A stretch of 23,309 nt of DNA from CAZODA01 sp964578485 (GTDB taxonomy: Bacteria > Bacteroidota > Bacteroidia > Bacteroidales > Marinilabiliaceae). The notes below the pieces were generated by a model that worked only from the letters and a program-made list of their open reading frames with translations, searched no databases and was not told where the DNA came from. The first letter of the stretch is position 1. Every line of letters begins with the position of its first letter. Location: the NCBI GenBank assembly GCA_964578485.1, contig CAZODA010000050.1, positions 1 through 23,309 of the forward strand. Reading direction: 5' to 3'. Position numbers and translations under genes: made by a program. Of the stretch, positions 8,601 to 15,823 are shown one piece after another.

Positions 8601-9370
8601 GAGGAGCAAAAGCTGCTATTGTGCGCGGACAAGGTGTGAATGGCGACAGGGAGATGGCTTATGCACTATATTTAGCAGGCTTTGATGTTAAGGATGTGCA
8701 TATGACAGATCTTATTTCAGGAACTGAAGATTTAAAAAATATTGATTTTTTAGTGTTCCCGGGCGGCTATAGCAATGCCGGTGTATTTGGTCCTGCAAAA
8801 GGTTGGGCTGCTTCTTTTCTTTATAATGAAAAGGCAGCAAATTCCTTGAATAATTTCTTTCAAAGGGAAGATACTTTAAGCTTTGGTGTTGGTAATGGTT
8901 GCCAATTGATGGTAGAGTTAAATCTTATTTATCCTTCTCATGATAAAAAACCAAGGATGTTAATTAATGATTCAAATAAATTCGAATCCGGCTTTAGCGG
9001 TATTAATATTTGTGAGAACAATTCAGTAATGTTGAAAAGCTTGGCAGGCAGCAGACTGGGAGCATGGTTTTCCCATAAAGAAGGGAAATTTAGTTTGCCC
9101 TTGGAGGAAAAACAATATCACATACCGGCTGTTTATACTTATGAGAATTACCCTGCAAATCCAAATGGAAGCGACTATAATGTGGCTGCTATATGCTCGA
9201 TGGATGGCAGACATTTAGCTATGATGCCTCATCCCGAAAGGTCAGTTTTCCCGTGGCAATGGGCATATTATTCAAATGATAGAAAATTAAGTGATGAAGT
9301 GACGCCTTGGATAGAAGCATTTGTAAATGCCAGAAAATGGATAGATAATAAAAAGACAAATAAAAAATAA
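5663..9370 (+). CDS. purL: Phosphoribosylformylglycinamidine synthase, large single-chain type
   Basis: This enzyme makes FGAM from FGAR, glutamine and ATP in de novo purine synthesis. The ATG at 5663 (MVLFFANNSGHIIV) gives 1235 residues, the usual size, and matches the family N-terminus. A 15-residue longer frame begins inside the promoter and was rejected. In order: a PurS-like N-terminal domain, SEHCRH (165-170), the first synthase lobe (ETHNFPTTVEPFNGAATGTGG), the second lobe (NVPTGKDSLSM, GHDISAGGM) and a class I glutamine amidotransferase domain (about 980-1235). The His and Glu of the amidotransferase triad are present in MPHPER (His1190, Glu1192). The nucleophile elbow reads GVGNGCQ instead of GVCNGCQ: residue 1077 (codon GGT, 8891-8893) is Gly where Cys is expected. 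The Cys at 1080 is the non-nucleophilic position. The protein may therefore lack glutaminase activity and depend on ammonia, or the base may be an error. The gene is transcribed from its own promoter. Confidence 0.97.
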   Translation: MVLFFANNSGHIIVLNTNEKLTKDEIQKLEWLFNGAEFMDVDSLKGFYVGPRRELITPWSTNAVEIIKNIGIKKIMRVEEFFKVENSTSDFDPMLQMIYNKIDHTIFDNNKKADDIIYISDIDAYNAQEGLALSDDEISHLKELSSRLKRKLTDSEVFGFSQVNSEHCRHKIFNGTFIIDGEEKQSSLFDLIKKTSKINPHFLVSAYKDNVAFIQGPDAIQFSPESSDKADFFNEKKIETVLSLKAETHNFPTTVEPFNGAATGTGGEIRDRMAGGRGSLPLAGTAVYMTSYPRSNGGRDWEKNIPERPWLYQSPEQILMKASNGASDYGNKIGQPLISGSLVCFEHYENYKMFAFDKVIMLAGGIGFAKKSNSIKDLPSKGDQVIVLGGDNYRIGMGGGAGSSVATGEYDDDMELNAVQRSNPAMQAKVLNVIKALTELEENPIISIHDHGAGGHLNCLSELIETIGGEIYLDKLPIGDPSLSAREIVGNESQERMGLLIKEKDIEKLKNIAEREQAPWYVVGEATGDMYLKFKDDKGRAPIDMTINDMFGNLPKTIIEDQTLVETFSSAEYSLDKLKEYLTHVLQLEAVACKDWLINKVDRSVSGKVAKQQTAGEIQLPLNNAGVMAIDYQGKEGLATAIGHAPVAALIDPKAGSILAVAEALTNIVWAPSTHGLKGVSLSANWMWPGKNKGEDARLYEAVEALSDFAIALGINVPTGKDSLSMTQKYKNGDLVFSPGTVIVSAVTQVSDVKKVVEPVLKKDINTTLVYVDLSKDTFKLGGSSFLQILNKVGNESPIVCESDYFKNGFAAIQELINKDLILAGHDISAGGMITTLLEMCFANTAYGIQIDINNFEEEDIVKILFSENPGVVIQLSKIEAAIEILEKYKIKYFKLGTPVENRSLIIKGKGENITLDVDEMRDIWYKSSFLLDSKQSGKIKAQERYDNYKNQALNFNFPNNFKGTISSYGLNNFESSGLRGAKAAIVRGQGVNGDREMAYALYLAGFDVKDVHMTDLISGTEDLKNIDFLVFPGGYSNAGVFGPAKGWAASFLYNEKAANSLNNFFQREDTLSFGVGNGCQLMVELNLIYPSHDKKPRMLINDSNKFESGFSGINICENNSVMLKSLAGSRLGAWFSHKEGKFSLPLEEKQYHIPAVYTYENYPANPNGSDYNVAAICSMDGRHLAMMPHPERSVFPWQWAYYSNDRKLSDEVTPWIEAFVNARKWIDNKKTNKK

Positions 9371-9417
9371 AAATTTCTTTATAAGATAATTCAATATTTT
9401 CTGTAATCATTTCAATT

Positions 9418-10629
9418 ATGATGAAACGATTTTTTGTTTTATTTCTTATTTCTTTTTTCTCTTTTACGGTTACTTCCATGGCGGAAAGTAAGGCTAATTC
9501 AATAAAGGAGCTATGGTCAAGCTTGAAGATGCAAAATGACAATGAAAAGAACTTCCGGTTTTCTTTTTTTATAGATTCTCTATTAATACTTTCGAATGAT
9601 ATAAAGCCGGAAAATATTAATAATAATTTACCTTCTGATTGGGACTTTGGTGTATCAGATGATAGCTTGGTATATGTTATGGCCGGTGTCTTGCCATATA
9701 GCTCATTAGATCCTACATTAATTTATGTGATTAATCATGACAAACAGTACTTTTTATTTTATAAGAAAATAAAAAGTTCCGGCGGCCTTGATTTTAAACC
9801 TAAAGTTGAAATTGTTGATGAAAAATTTGAAGGATCAAATTTTTATTCCTTGAATATCAGATTAAACAATGAAATAGTAGAAAATCTTCCCGATATCATG
9901 ATTAAAATCTTTTTCGATATGATTGTTAAATCAAAAAATGATAAAGAAAAAGATGATTTAAGTGAAATGATTTGGCATAGGCTTGCCATATTGCTACAAG
10001 ACAGTAAATATTATCAAAGTTCCTTTGAGGGTTTTGACCGTATGTCAACTTTAATATCTAAAGACGGTATTATAAAATTACTAAGCTGGAATATAGAATA
10101 TTTTAATGGAGATAATGTCTTTCATGGCAGCTTGGTGATAAATAATAATGATAGTGTTATAGTATATAGACTTATAGATCAGCATTATAGTATTGATAAG
10201 CCGGAAGAAGTGAAACTTGATAATGAAAAATGGTTTGGCTGTGTTTATTATGATATAATAGAAAATAATCTTGACGGGAAAAAAATATACACCCTGCTTG
10301 GCTATAACCCGCATGATGCTTTTACTAAAATCAGGGTGATTGAAACACTTATGTTGAACGAAAACATGAAACCGGAGTTTGGAATTTCTGTTTTTGATGA
10401 TAAGCATCGTTCACATAAAAGATTAATTTTTGAATATAGTATCAGAGCTAATATGATGCTTAGATATGATCCTGATCATAAAATGATAATCATGGATAAT
10501 CTTTCTTCATTCAATCCTTTATATCAAGATGATCCGCGCTTTATAGGACCTGATTTCTCACATAACGGATTAAAGTTTGAAAATGAGAAATGGAAGTTTT
10601 ATGATGATATAGATATTCGAAATCCCTAA
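9418..10629 (+). CDS. Exported protein of unknown function
   Basis: This 403-residue protein is not recognised as a named family. The N-terminus MMKRFFVLFLISFFSFTVTS is a signal peptide with a probable cut after SMA, so the protein should be periplasmic or surface-attached. There is no lipobox. The mature part is acidic and asparagine-rich with alternating hydrophobic/aromatic stretches suggesting beta structure (for example VYVMAGVLPYSSLDPTLIY, KKIYTLLGYNPHDAF), and no further membrane segment. ATGs at 9418 and 9421 are equivalent candidates. It follows purL by 47 bases and precedes the DUF2520 gene by 36 bases. That makes it the first gene of the group leading to kdsC, ubiA and maf and hints at an envelope role, but that is only positional inference. 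Confidence 0.75.
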   Translation: MMKRFFVLFLISFFSFTVTSMAESKANSIKELWSSLKMQNDNEKNFRFSFFIDSLLILSNDIKPENINNNLPSDWDFGVSDDSLVYVMAGVLPYSSLDPTLIYVINHDKQYFLFYKKIKSSGGLDFKPKVEIVDEKFEGSNFYSLNIRLNNEIVENLPDIMIKIFFDMIVKSKNDKEKDDLSEMIWHRLAILLQDSKYYQSSFEGFDRMSTLISKDGIIKLLSWNIEYFNGDNVFHGSLVINNNDSVIVYRLIDQHYSIDKPEEVKLDNEKWFGCVYYDIIENNLDGKKIYTLLGYNPHDAFTKIRVIETLMLNENMKPEFGISVFDDKHRSHKRLIFEYSIRANMMLRYDPDHKMIIMDNLSSFNPLYQDDPRFIGPDFSHNGLKFENEKWKFYDDIDIRNP

Positions 10630-10665
10630 TGATATAGAGGGGCCGATTTTAATAATTTTTGTTTT

Positions 10666-11439
10666 ATGTTGCTTAAGCGAATTATAATAATTGGGGCAGG
10701 CAATGTTGCTACTCATCTTGCAATTGCCTTGAAAAATTCGGGATATATAATTCAGCAAATTTTTAGTCGGAATATGGTTAATGCTGAAGTGTTGTCACGA
10801 ATGGTTGATGCTGAGCCGGTTGGAGCACTTGAGAATATTGATGAAGATGCAGATTTGTATATTATATCTGTTTCAGATGCAAAAATTGAAGAAGTTGCAG
10901 AAAAACTGTCTGTTAAAAAAGGTGTGGTACTACATACAGCCGGAAGTATAGATATTTCGGTATTGAAAAAATTTGAATTATACGGAGTTTTATATCCTTT
11001 CCAAACTTTTACCCGCGACAAAGTTATTGATTTTTTAAAGGTGCCTGTGCTTATAGAAGGTAATAATGCTTTAGCATTAAGTAGCATTTCCGATCTGGCA
11101 AATAGAATTAGTGAAACAGTTGAAGTTGTTGATAGCAAGAAAAGAAAATCGCTACATATCGCTGCAGTCTTTGTTAATAATTTTGTTAACCATATCTATG
11201 TTTTGGCAAATGATTTGGTTGAAAAAGAGGGACTTGATTTTTCATTGCTAAAGCCTCTAATATTGGAAACAACACAAAAGGCCTTGTCAATGAATCCTTT
11301 ATATGCACAAACAGGACCTGCACGCAGGGCTGATATTGAAGTAATTGAACAACATTTAAATATGCTGGGAACAGATTCTTTGCATTATAGAATATATGAA
11401 CTGATCTCACAAAGTATTATGAATAGATATCCTTTATAG
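10666..11439 (+). CDS. Rossmann-fold and DUF2520 domain protein
   Basis: This 257-residue protein has an N-terminal dinucleotide-binding fold, with the glycine motif GAGNVATHLA beginning at residue 10. It is followed by a helical C-terminal domain (about 130-250; AAVFVNNFVNHIYVLANDL, TGPARRADIEVI) of the DUF2520 type. The arrangement resembles pyrroline-5-carboxylate reductase and ketopantoate reductase relatives, so an NAD(P)-dependent reductase or dehydrogenase is likely, with unknown substrate. The ATG at 10666 follows an AT-rich stretch with a loose TAnnnTTTG match (10653-10661), too close to the ATG to be certain. It is followed 47 bases later by the KdsC-type gene. Confidence 0.85.
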   Translation: MLLKRIIIIGAGNVATHLAIALKNSGYIIQQIFSRNMVNAEVLSRMVDAEPVGALENIDEDADLYIISVSDAKIEEVAEKLSVKKGVVLHTAGSIDISVLKKFELYGVLYPFQTFTRDKVIDFLKVPVLIEGNNALALSSISDLANRISETVEVVDSKKRKSLHIAAVFVNNFVNHIYVLANDLVEKEGLDFSLLKPLILETTQKALSMNPLYAQTGPARRADIEVIEQHLNMLGTDSLHYRIYELISQSIMNRYPL

Positions 11440-11486
11440 GATTATCAGCTAATATTGTAATTTTATAAACTGGTAATTTCAAATTT

Positions 11487-12002
11487 ATGAGTAATTTTAA
11501 GGAAGATTTGATGAAGGTTAAAGCCTTTGCTTTTGATGTTGACGGGGTTTTGAGTTTTGATGTTATACCAATGCATCCCTCAGGAGAACCAATGAGAACA
11601 GCTAATATAAAAGATGGCTTTGCTATTCAAAAAGCCATAAAATTAGGATATCCTGTTGCAATAATAACAGGGGGTAATACTCCCTCAGTAGAACAAAGGT
11701 ATAAGTATCTTGGAATTAAGGATATTTATATGGCATCAGTTAATAAAATAAAAGACTTTAAGCATTGGATAGAAAAGCTGAATATTAAAACAGAAAATGT
11801 CTTATATATGGGCGATGATCTCCCTGATTATGAGGTGATGAAACTTGTGGGACTTGCAGTTTGCCCCTCAGATGCAGTTGAAGAGATAAAAGAAATTTCA
11901 GCTTATATCAGCCATAAATCAGGTGGCAACGGATGTGTTCGCGATGTTATTGAACAGGTGTTAAGAGCTCAGGGAAAATGGGGAAAAGTAAATGAATGGT
12001 AA
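11487..12002 (+). CDS. kdsC: KdsC-type HAD phosphatase (Kdo-8-phosphate phosphatase)
   Basis: This 171-residue member of the YrbI/KdsC group of C0-type HAD hydrolases is expected to dephosphorylate 3-deoxy-D-manno-octulosonate-8-phosphate for lipopolysaccharide core synthesis. Motif I is DVDGV (Asp17 nucleophile, Asp19), motif II is IITGG (Thr61), the motif III lysine is probably Lys87, and motif IV is GDDLPD (109-114). The lack of a cap domain and the short length are typical. Methionine 9 is an alternative start. No Kdo synthase or cytidylyltransferase gene is in view, so the substrate is assigned from family membership only. It is 33 bases upstream of ubiA, consistent with cotranscription. 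Confidence 0.88.
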   Translation: MSNFKEDLMKVKAFAFDVDGVLSFDVIPMHPSGEPMRTANIKDGFAIQKAIKLGYPVAIITGGNTPSVEQRYKYLGIKDIYMASVNKIKDFKHWIEKLNIKTENVLYMGDDLPDYEVMKLVGLAVCPSDAVEEIKEISAYISHKSGGNGCVRDVIEQVLRAQGKWGKVNEW

Positions 12003-12035
12003 GAGATTATTAATCATAATAATATAATTTAAAAA

Positions 12036-12983
12036 ATGATATCCTTCCTCAGGTTGATAAGATCTAAGAATCTAATCATTATAATTTTACTGCAATATTT
12101 GCTTAGATATGGGCTCTTATTGCCAATTTTAAAGTTTTATGAAATTGAACCTGTCTTGTCCGACTTAAGATTCGTAATGTTGGTGATAACAACAGTTTTC
12201 CTTGCAGCCTCTGGATATGTGATTAATGATTATTTTGATCTTAAAATTGATAGAATTAATAGACCTGATAAAATCGTTGTCGGACAAGCTTTTCAAAGAC
12301 GTACAGTTTTATTGTTGCATGTTATCTTTACTTTTATTGGAGTCTTTTCAGGCCTTTATCTCGCATATATATATAGAAAAGAAAGTTATGCCCTGGTGTT
12401 TCTCATGATTCCATTTCTGCTATGGTACTATTCTACTACTTTTAAAAAACAAATAATTCTTGGAAACTTAATTATTTCATTGCTTACCGCAATGGTTGTC
12501 TATTTTGTTGTTTCACTCGAATTCGTTTCCCTTGCAAGAGTGTATGGAGAAGCAATTATTGATACAGATGCATGCTCAACAGCATGGTTCTGGTCAACAG
12601 GCTTTGCCTTTTTTGCTTTTATAAGCAACCTTAGCAGAGAGATAATAAAAGATTTGGAAGATATTAAAGGAGATGAAGCTGCAGGCTGCCATACTATGCC
12701 TATTGAAATGGGGGTGGCTTATACCAAAACTGTTGTTGTTTTATTGACTTTAGCTTCAGTTGCCGCACTATGGCTTGTGTATTTTTTTGTACCTGAATTA
12801 ACCGGGCATAAAATTACACTAATTTACTTTATTGTCTTCCTAACAATTCCCTATCTTATTTTGGCCCGGAAAGTATATAAAGCCAAGAATACCAAACATT
12901 ATCAGCAGGCTACTAAAATTAGTAAATTAATAATGTTGTTTGGAATATTGTTTATTCTCGTTGCCAGAACATTTTTTCAATGA
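12036..12983 (+). CDS. UbiA-family prenyltransferase
   Basis: This 315-residue polytopic inner-membrane protein has roughly eight or nine hydrophobic segments. Both Asp-rich motifs of the family are present: NDYFDLKIDRINRPD (64-78), and REIIKDLEDIKGD (201-213) on the second cytoplasmic loop. These bind the prenyl diphosphate through magnesium. Bacteroidota proteins of this kind are often annotated as geranylgeranylglycerol-phosphate geranylgeranyltransferase-like. Menaquinone or heme A roles are alternatives that the sequence does not settle. It lies between the KdsC-type gene and maf, with short gaps (33 and 37 bases). Confidence 0.9.
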   Translation: MISFLRLIRSKNLIIIILLQYLLRYGLLLPILKFYEIEPVLSDLRFVMLVITTVFLAASGYVINDYFDLKIDRINRPDKIVVGQAFQRRTVLLLHVIFTFIGVFSGLYLAYIYRKESYALVFLMIPFLLWYYSTTFKKQIILGNLIISLLTAMVVYFVVSLEFVSLARVYGEAIIDTDACSTAWFWSTGFAFFAFISNLSREIIKDLEDIKGDEAAGCHTMPIEMGVAYTKTVVVLLTLASVAALWLVYFFVPELTGHKITLIYFIVFLTIPYLILARKVYKAKNTKHYQQATKISKLIMLFGILFILVARTFFQ

Positions 12984-13020
12984 GAAGTGTTTTTTTCGCC
13001 CTTCTAACAAAATATTTTTA

Positions 13021-13605
13021 ATGAATGATTTTAATATTCAATATCAAATTATTTTGGCATCTAACTCGCCACGACGGCGAGAATTATTGAAAATGGCTGA
13101 TTTTGATTTTAAAGTTGAAACTGTTCAAAATATCGATGAATCATTTGATAATGATATAGAAATTTCAGAGCTGCCGATTTATCTTGCAAGGAAAAAACAA
13201 AATGCTTTCAAACATTTATGGACAATAAAAAATAATCTTGTAATTACCTCCGATACAATAGTATGTCTTAAAAATAAAATTCTCAATAAACCTTTGAATA
13301 AAAATGAAGCTTTCGATATGCTGATGGAATTATCAGGGCAAATGCATAAGGTTATTACAGGAGTAGTTTTAAAAAGTAAAAACAAAGAGATCGAATTTGC
13401 CGAAACAACAAAAGTATGGTTTAAAAAACTTACAGCTTCCCAAATAAATTATTATATCGATAATTATAAACCTTTTGATAAAGCAGGAGCATACGGAATC
13501 CAAGAATGGATAGGAATGATTGGAATTAGTAAAATAGAAGGATCATATTTTAATGTTATGGGATTACCCATAGATAGGATATATGATGAGTTGAAAAAGT
13601 TTTAA
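13021..13605 (+). CDS. maf: Maf-family nucleotide pyrophosphatase
   Basis: This 194-residue Maf/YhdE-type protein is a house-cleaning nucleoside triphosphate pyrophosphatase, probably acting on dTTP/UTP. Motifs: SNSPRRREL (14-22), SDTIV (77-81) containing the catalytic Asp78, where ADT is more usual, and KPFDKAGAYGIQE (150-162), with GSYFNVMGLP near the C-terminus. The ATG at 13021 aligns with the family start (QIILASNSPRR). A longer frame starting at 12940 overlaps the end of the UbiA gene and adds residues foreign to the family. It follows ubiA by 37 bases and probably shares its transcript. Confidence 0.93.
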   Translation: MNDFNIQYQIILASNSPRRRELLKMADFDFKVETVQNIDESFDNDIEISELPIYLARKKQNAFKHLWTIKNNLVITSDTIVCLKNKILNKPLNKNEAFDMLMELSGQMHKVITGVVLKSKNKEIEFAETTKVWFKKLTASQINYYIDNYKPFDKAGAYGIQEWIGMIGISKIEGSYFNVMGLPIDRIYDELKKF

Positions 13606-13722
13606 TTTATTCTGAGACATCTGTCCTATCTAATGCATGAAATAAAAATTATTGACTAAGAACTGTAACTTTTGTATCTCTTTTTTTGTCATATAAATGA
13701 AATCCTTAAATTTTATATGATT

Positions 13723-14445
13723 ATGAAAAAAAATACATACAAGATTTTTTTACTTCTCATATTTGTTTGCTTACTGCCTTCATGTATCTATGCCAAGTCA
13801 GAACAAATTATTGAAGAGTTCAAAATTGAACCTGCTTTTAATGCTATTTCTGTTTGTTGCGGAATACAACTTTTTTTGACACAAAGTAATGAGCAAAATA
13901 TTGTTGTGGTCGCCGATGAAAAAGATATCGATAGACTTATTATCGAAAATAGACAGGGGACTTTAAGTATAAGCTTGAAGTCTAATAATTTTATATTTAG
14001 AAGAAATAAATTACGAGGGCTTGTAAAAGTTTTTGTTTCATTTACCAATTTAGATGAATTAAAAATTTCTTCAGCTGCAAGTGCCAGTTCTGAAAACTTT
14101 TTGAAGCTGGAAGATTTCGATTTAAAAGCCTCATCAGGAGCGCATTGTAATTTAAATTTGAGATGTTTAAATATGATGTTAAATGCTTCTTCAGGTGCCG
14201 CAGTTAAATTGATAGGTAATGGAAATAATGTTCTAATAAATGTAAGTAGCGGAGCAAGTGCTATGTGTGGTGATTTTAAAGTTAATAATGCACAATTAAA
14301 AGCCAGCTCAGGAGCAAATATTAATATTGAGGCAAATGGTGTTATTGATGCATCTTCCAGCTCTGGTGCAAATATTGCAGTTTCAGGCAGTGGGCGTTTT
14401 GAAACTATCAATCAATCATCGGGTGGTTTGGTTGTAAAACATTGA
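13723..14445 (+). CDS. Exported GIN-domain (DUF2807) protein with SSGA repeats
   Basis: This 240-residue protein has a signal peptide (MKKNTYKIFLLLIFVCLLPS). Cys21 in LPSC could be a lipoprotein attachment site, although cleavage after IYA (24) is also possible. The body is a right-handed beta-solenoid of the head GIN domain type. SSGA motifs occur at 137, 156, 175, 195 and 213, and SSGG at 232, a period of about 19-20 residues that fits one coil per repeat. The family is common in Bacteroidota envelopes, its function is not established, and the autotransporter-adhesin name is historical. ATG 13717 is an alternative start; the still longer frame begins at a TTG. The terminator at 14462 follows directly, making this the last gene of the group. 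The gap after maf is 117 bases, so a separate promoter is possible. Confidence 0.85.
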   Translation: MKKNTYKIFLLLIFVCLLPSCIYAKSEQIIEEFKIEPAFNAISVCCGIQLFLTQSNEQNIVVVADEKDIDRLIIENRQGTLSISLKSNNFIFRRNKLRGLVKVFVSFTNLDELKISSAASASSENFLKLEDFDLKASSGAHCNLNLRCLNMMLNASSGAAVKLIGNGNNVLINVSSGASAMCGDFKVNNAQLKASSGANINIEANGVIDASSSSGANIAVSGSGRFETINQSSGGLVVKH

Positions 14446-14461
14446 AAGCTTTAAGTATAAT

Positions 14462-14493
14462 AAAGGAGCTGCCCTAATGAGACAGCTCCTTTT
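14462..14493. terminator. Strong hairpin terminator, possibly bidirectional
   Basis: AAAGGAGCTG (14462-14471) pairs perfectly with CAGCTCCTTT (14483-14492) across an 11-base loop, followed by T and an AT-rich run on the plus strand. On the minus strand the stem is followed by TTTATTA. It lies 16 bases past the GIN gene and about 50 bases past the end of the convergent HTH gene, so it can serve both. Confidence 0.85.
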
Positions 14494-14546
14494 AATTTAA
14501 ATGCTATATTTTATAAAAATGTTTTTCAGACTTTGATAAAAATATC

Positions 14547-14816
14547 TTAGGTTGGTGTTGAAACTTTAATCTTTCCGGCGAGAATATCCTGAGCCATCTC
14601 CAACACTGTTGTGTCATCCAGTTCTACAATGCCACCATCGGGACCCTGTTCTATGTGAATTCCTACACTTTGACCCCGATCGTAGTTGGCCCCACCAAAA
14701 TAGTTGCGAACTGTCTCTACGTCGAGGTTTAAATGTTCTGCGATAGTACGTGTTGCACCCTCAGGAAGACTGTCCTTAATTCTTCTCAGCTGGTTAAATG
14801 TTATTGTAGTGCTCAT
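14547..14816 (-). CDS. Small helix-turn-helix DNA-binding protein
   Basis: This 89-residue protein resembles a conserved small Bacteroidota DNA-binding family. The N-terminal half carries a helix-turn-helix-like segment (about 19-42: TRTIAEHLNLDVETVRNYF). The second half has a glycine-rich VGIHIEQGPDGGIVELDDTTV segment and a final amphipathic helix. Base composition is about 45% GC by hand count, clearly above the AT-rich neighbours, with many C-ending codons (AAC, GAC, TAC, CTC, GCC). In this phylum that points to high expression or strong conservation rather than necessarily transfer. It has its own promoter candidate 160 bases upstream with an overlapping palindrome. The regulated targets are unknown, and autoregulation is possible. 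Confidence 0.85.
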   Translation of the reverse strand: MSTTITFNQLRRIKDSLPEGATRTIAEHLNLDVETVRNYFGGANYDRGQSVGIHIEQGPDGGIVELDDTTVLEMAQDILAGKIKVSTPT

Positions 14817-14984
14817 GATTGAAAAGGTTTTAAAATTATTGTTCGTCTTTAAAGATAATAATAGAGTTTAACTATTGACAATAAATTAACAACATTCATA
14901 AACGTTTTAACATATATTAATAATAATTTTTTTGATTATTTGTGTGTAAATAGTATGAAAATAAGCAGCTTTGAACTAAGAAAA

Positions 14985-15015
14985 CAAAAATAAACTCGTC
15001 TATGAATTTGTCATA
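14985..15015 (-). promoter_or_regulatory. Promoter for the HTH gene
   Basis: On the minus strand TATG (15015-15012) and TATTTTTG (14992-14985, exact TAnnTTTG) are 19 bases apart. The predicted transcript has a leader of about 160 bases before the ATG at 14816, in which I see no clear structured RNA. Confidence 0.5.
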
Positions 15016-15016
15016 G
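15000..15016. promoter_or_regulatory. Perfect palindrome CTATGA-N5-TCATAG
   Basis: CTATGA ATTTG TCATAG overlaps the -33 box and spacer of the HTH promoter. It could be an operator. It could also act as a weak terminator for the PAP2 gene, whose stop is 40 bases away on the same strand, because a T-rich stretch lies a few bases beyond the stem. Confidence 0.45.
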
Positions 15017-15055
15017 GAAAAAGATGAGAAATTTAAACTAAAAACAAATTGCAAC

Positions 15056-15730
15056 TTAAACCATTATTTTAAGAAGTATAAGAGATGATAAAAAAATCAT
15101 TATTATAGAGAAAACACCCGCTTGTACCGATAACCATACTTCTTTTCCAAAAGGAGCACCCTGATATGAGATAAAACTGTTCTTTTTGCTCAAATAATTA
15201 TAGAGTTTATACATTCCCCAGCCAATTAAACTCCCAAGTATTATTCCAAATAATATATCGCCGGGATAATGAACCCCGGCATAAATCCTTGAATAAACAT
15301 TGATAAGAGCCCAGATATATATAAAAATAGTGAAGAACCTCTTTTTAAAAAGAAAAACAACAAAAGTTAATAGACCAAATGAATTTGTTGCATGCCCCGA
15401 AACAAAACCAAAGCGGCCACCTCGGTAGTTGTGAATAAGCTGAAGGATACCTTCCAGATTTGGTTCTCGAGATGGACGAACGCGTTCAAATAAAGGTTTA
15501 AAAACAGAACTGGATATCTGATCACATAAAACTATGGTAAGGCCTATGGCTAATAATACCCAAATACCTTTAAGCCCCATTCTGAGAATAATTACATATG
15601 CAAGTACCAGATAAAATGGAATCCAAATAATCACACTTGTATATATCCAGAAAAAATTATTGAAAAGAGCCGAACGCATACTATTTAATAGTAATAATAA
15701 ATCAGTATCAAATTGAAGTATTGCTTCCAT
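15056..15730 (-). CDS. PAP2-family membrane phosphatase
   Basis: This 224-residue inner-membrane protein has about six hydrophobic segments and the complete three-part PAP2 signature: KPLFERVRP (Lys78, Arg85-Pro86), FVSGH (Ser111, His113) and SRIYAGVHYPGD (Ser147-Arg148, nucleophile His154, Asp158). Such enzymes remove phosphate from lipid substrates on the periplasmic side, for example undecaprenyl diphosphate, phosphatidic acid or lipid A phosphates. The sequence does not say which. A C-terminal extension with a final membrane segment (about 203-224) follows the catalytic core. It is transcribed divergently from the exonuclease gene, with an exact -7 element 94 bases upstream. Confidence 0.92.
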   Translation of the reverse strand: MEAILQFDTDLLLLLNSMRSALFNNFFWIYTSVIIWIPFYLVLAYVIILRMGLKGIWVLLAIGLTIVLCDQISSSVFKPLFERVRPSREPNLEGILQLIHNYRGGRFGFVSGHATNSFGLLTFVVFLFKKRFFTIFIYIWALINVYSRIYAGVHYPGDILFGIILGSLIGWGMYKLYNYLSKKNSFISYQGAPFGKEVWLSVQAGVFSIIMIFLSSLILLKIMV

Positions 15731-15823
15731 GCCGGTGGAAATTTAATTTAGATTCCAAGTAAAAAAACAAAAGGTTCAGGCCATGGTTATAATTTTTGTT
15801 TTATAAGAAGCAGCTTAAAAATG

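Noticed and set aside
12940..13020. Upstream start for Maf overlapping the UbiA gene
   Set aside because: It adds 27 residues not seen in the family and overlaps the UbiA coding end. ATG 13021 aligns with the Maf N-terminus.
13788..14411. 207-codon open frame antisense to the GIN-domain gene
   Set aside because: It arises from the repetitive SSGA coding sequence read backwards, lacks a family resemblance, a credible start context or a promoter, and the sense gene is well supported.
14547..14816. Horizontal transfer of the HTH gene from its higher GC
   Set aside because: It resembles a conserved small protein of the same phylum. High expression or constraint explains the codon use better, and no mobile element is nearby.
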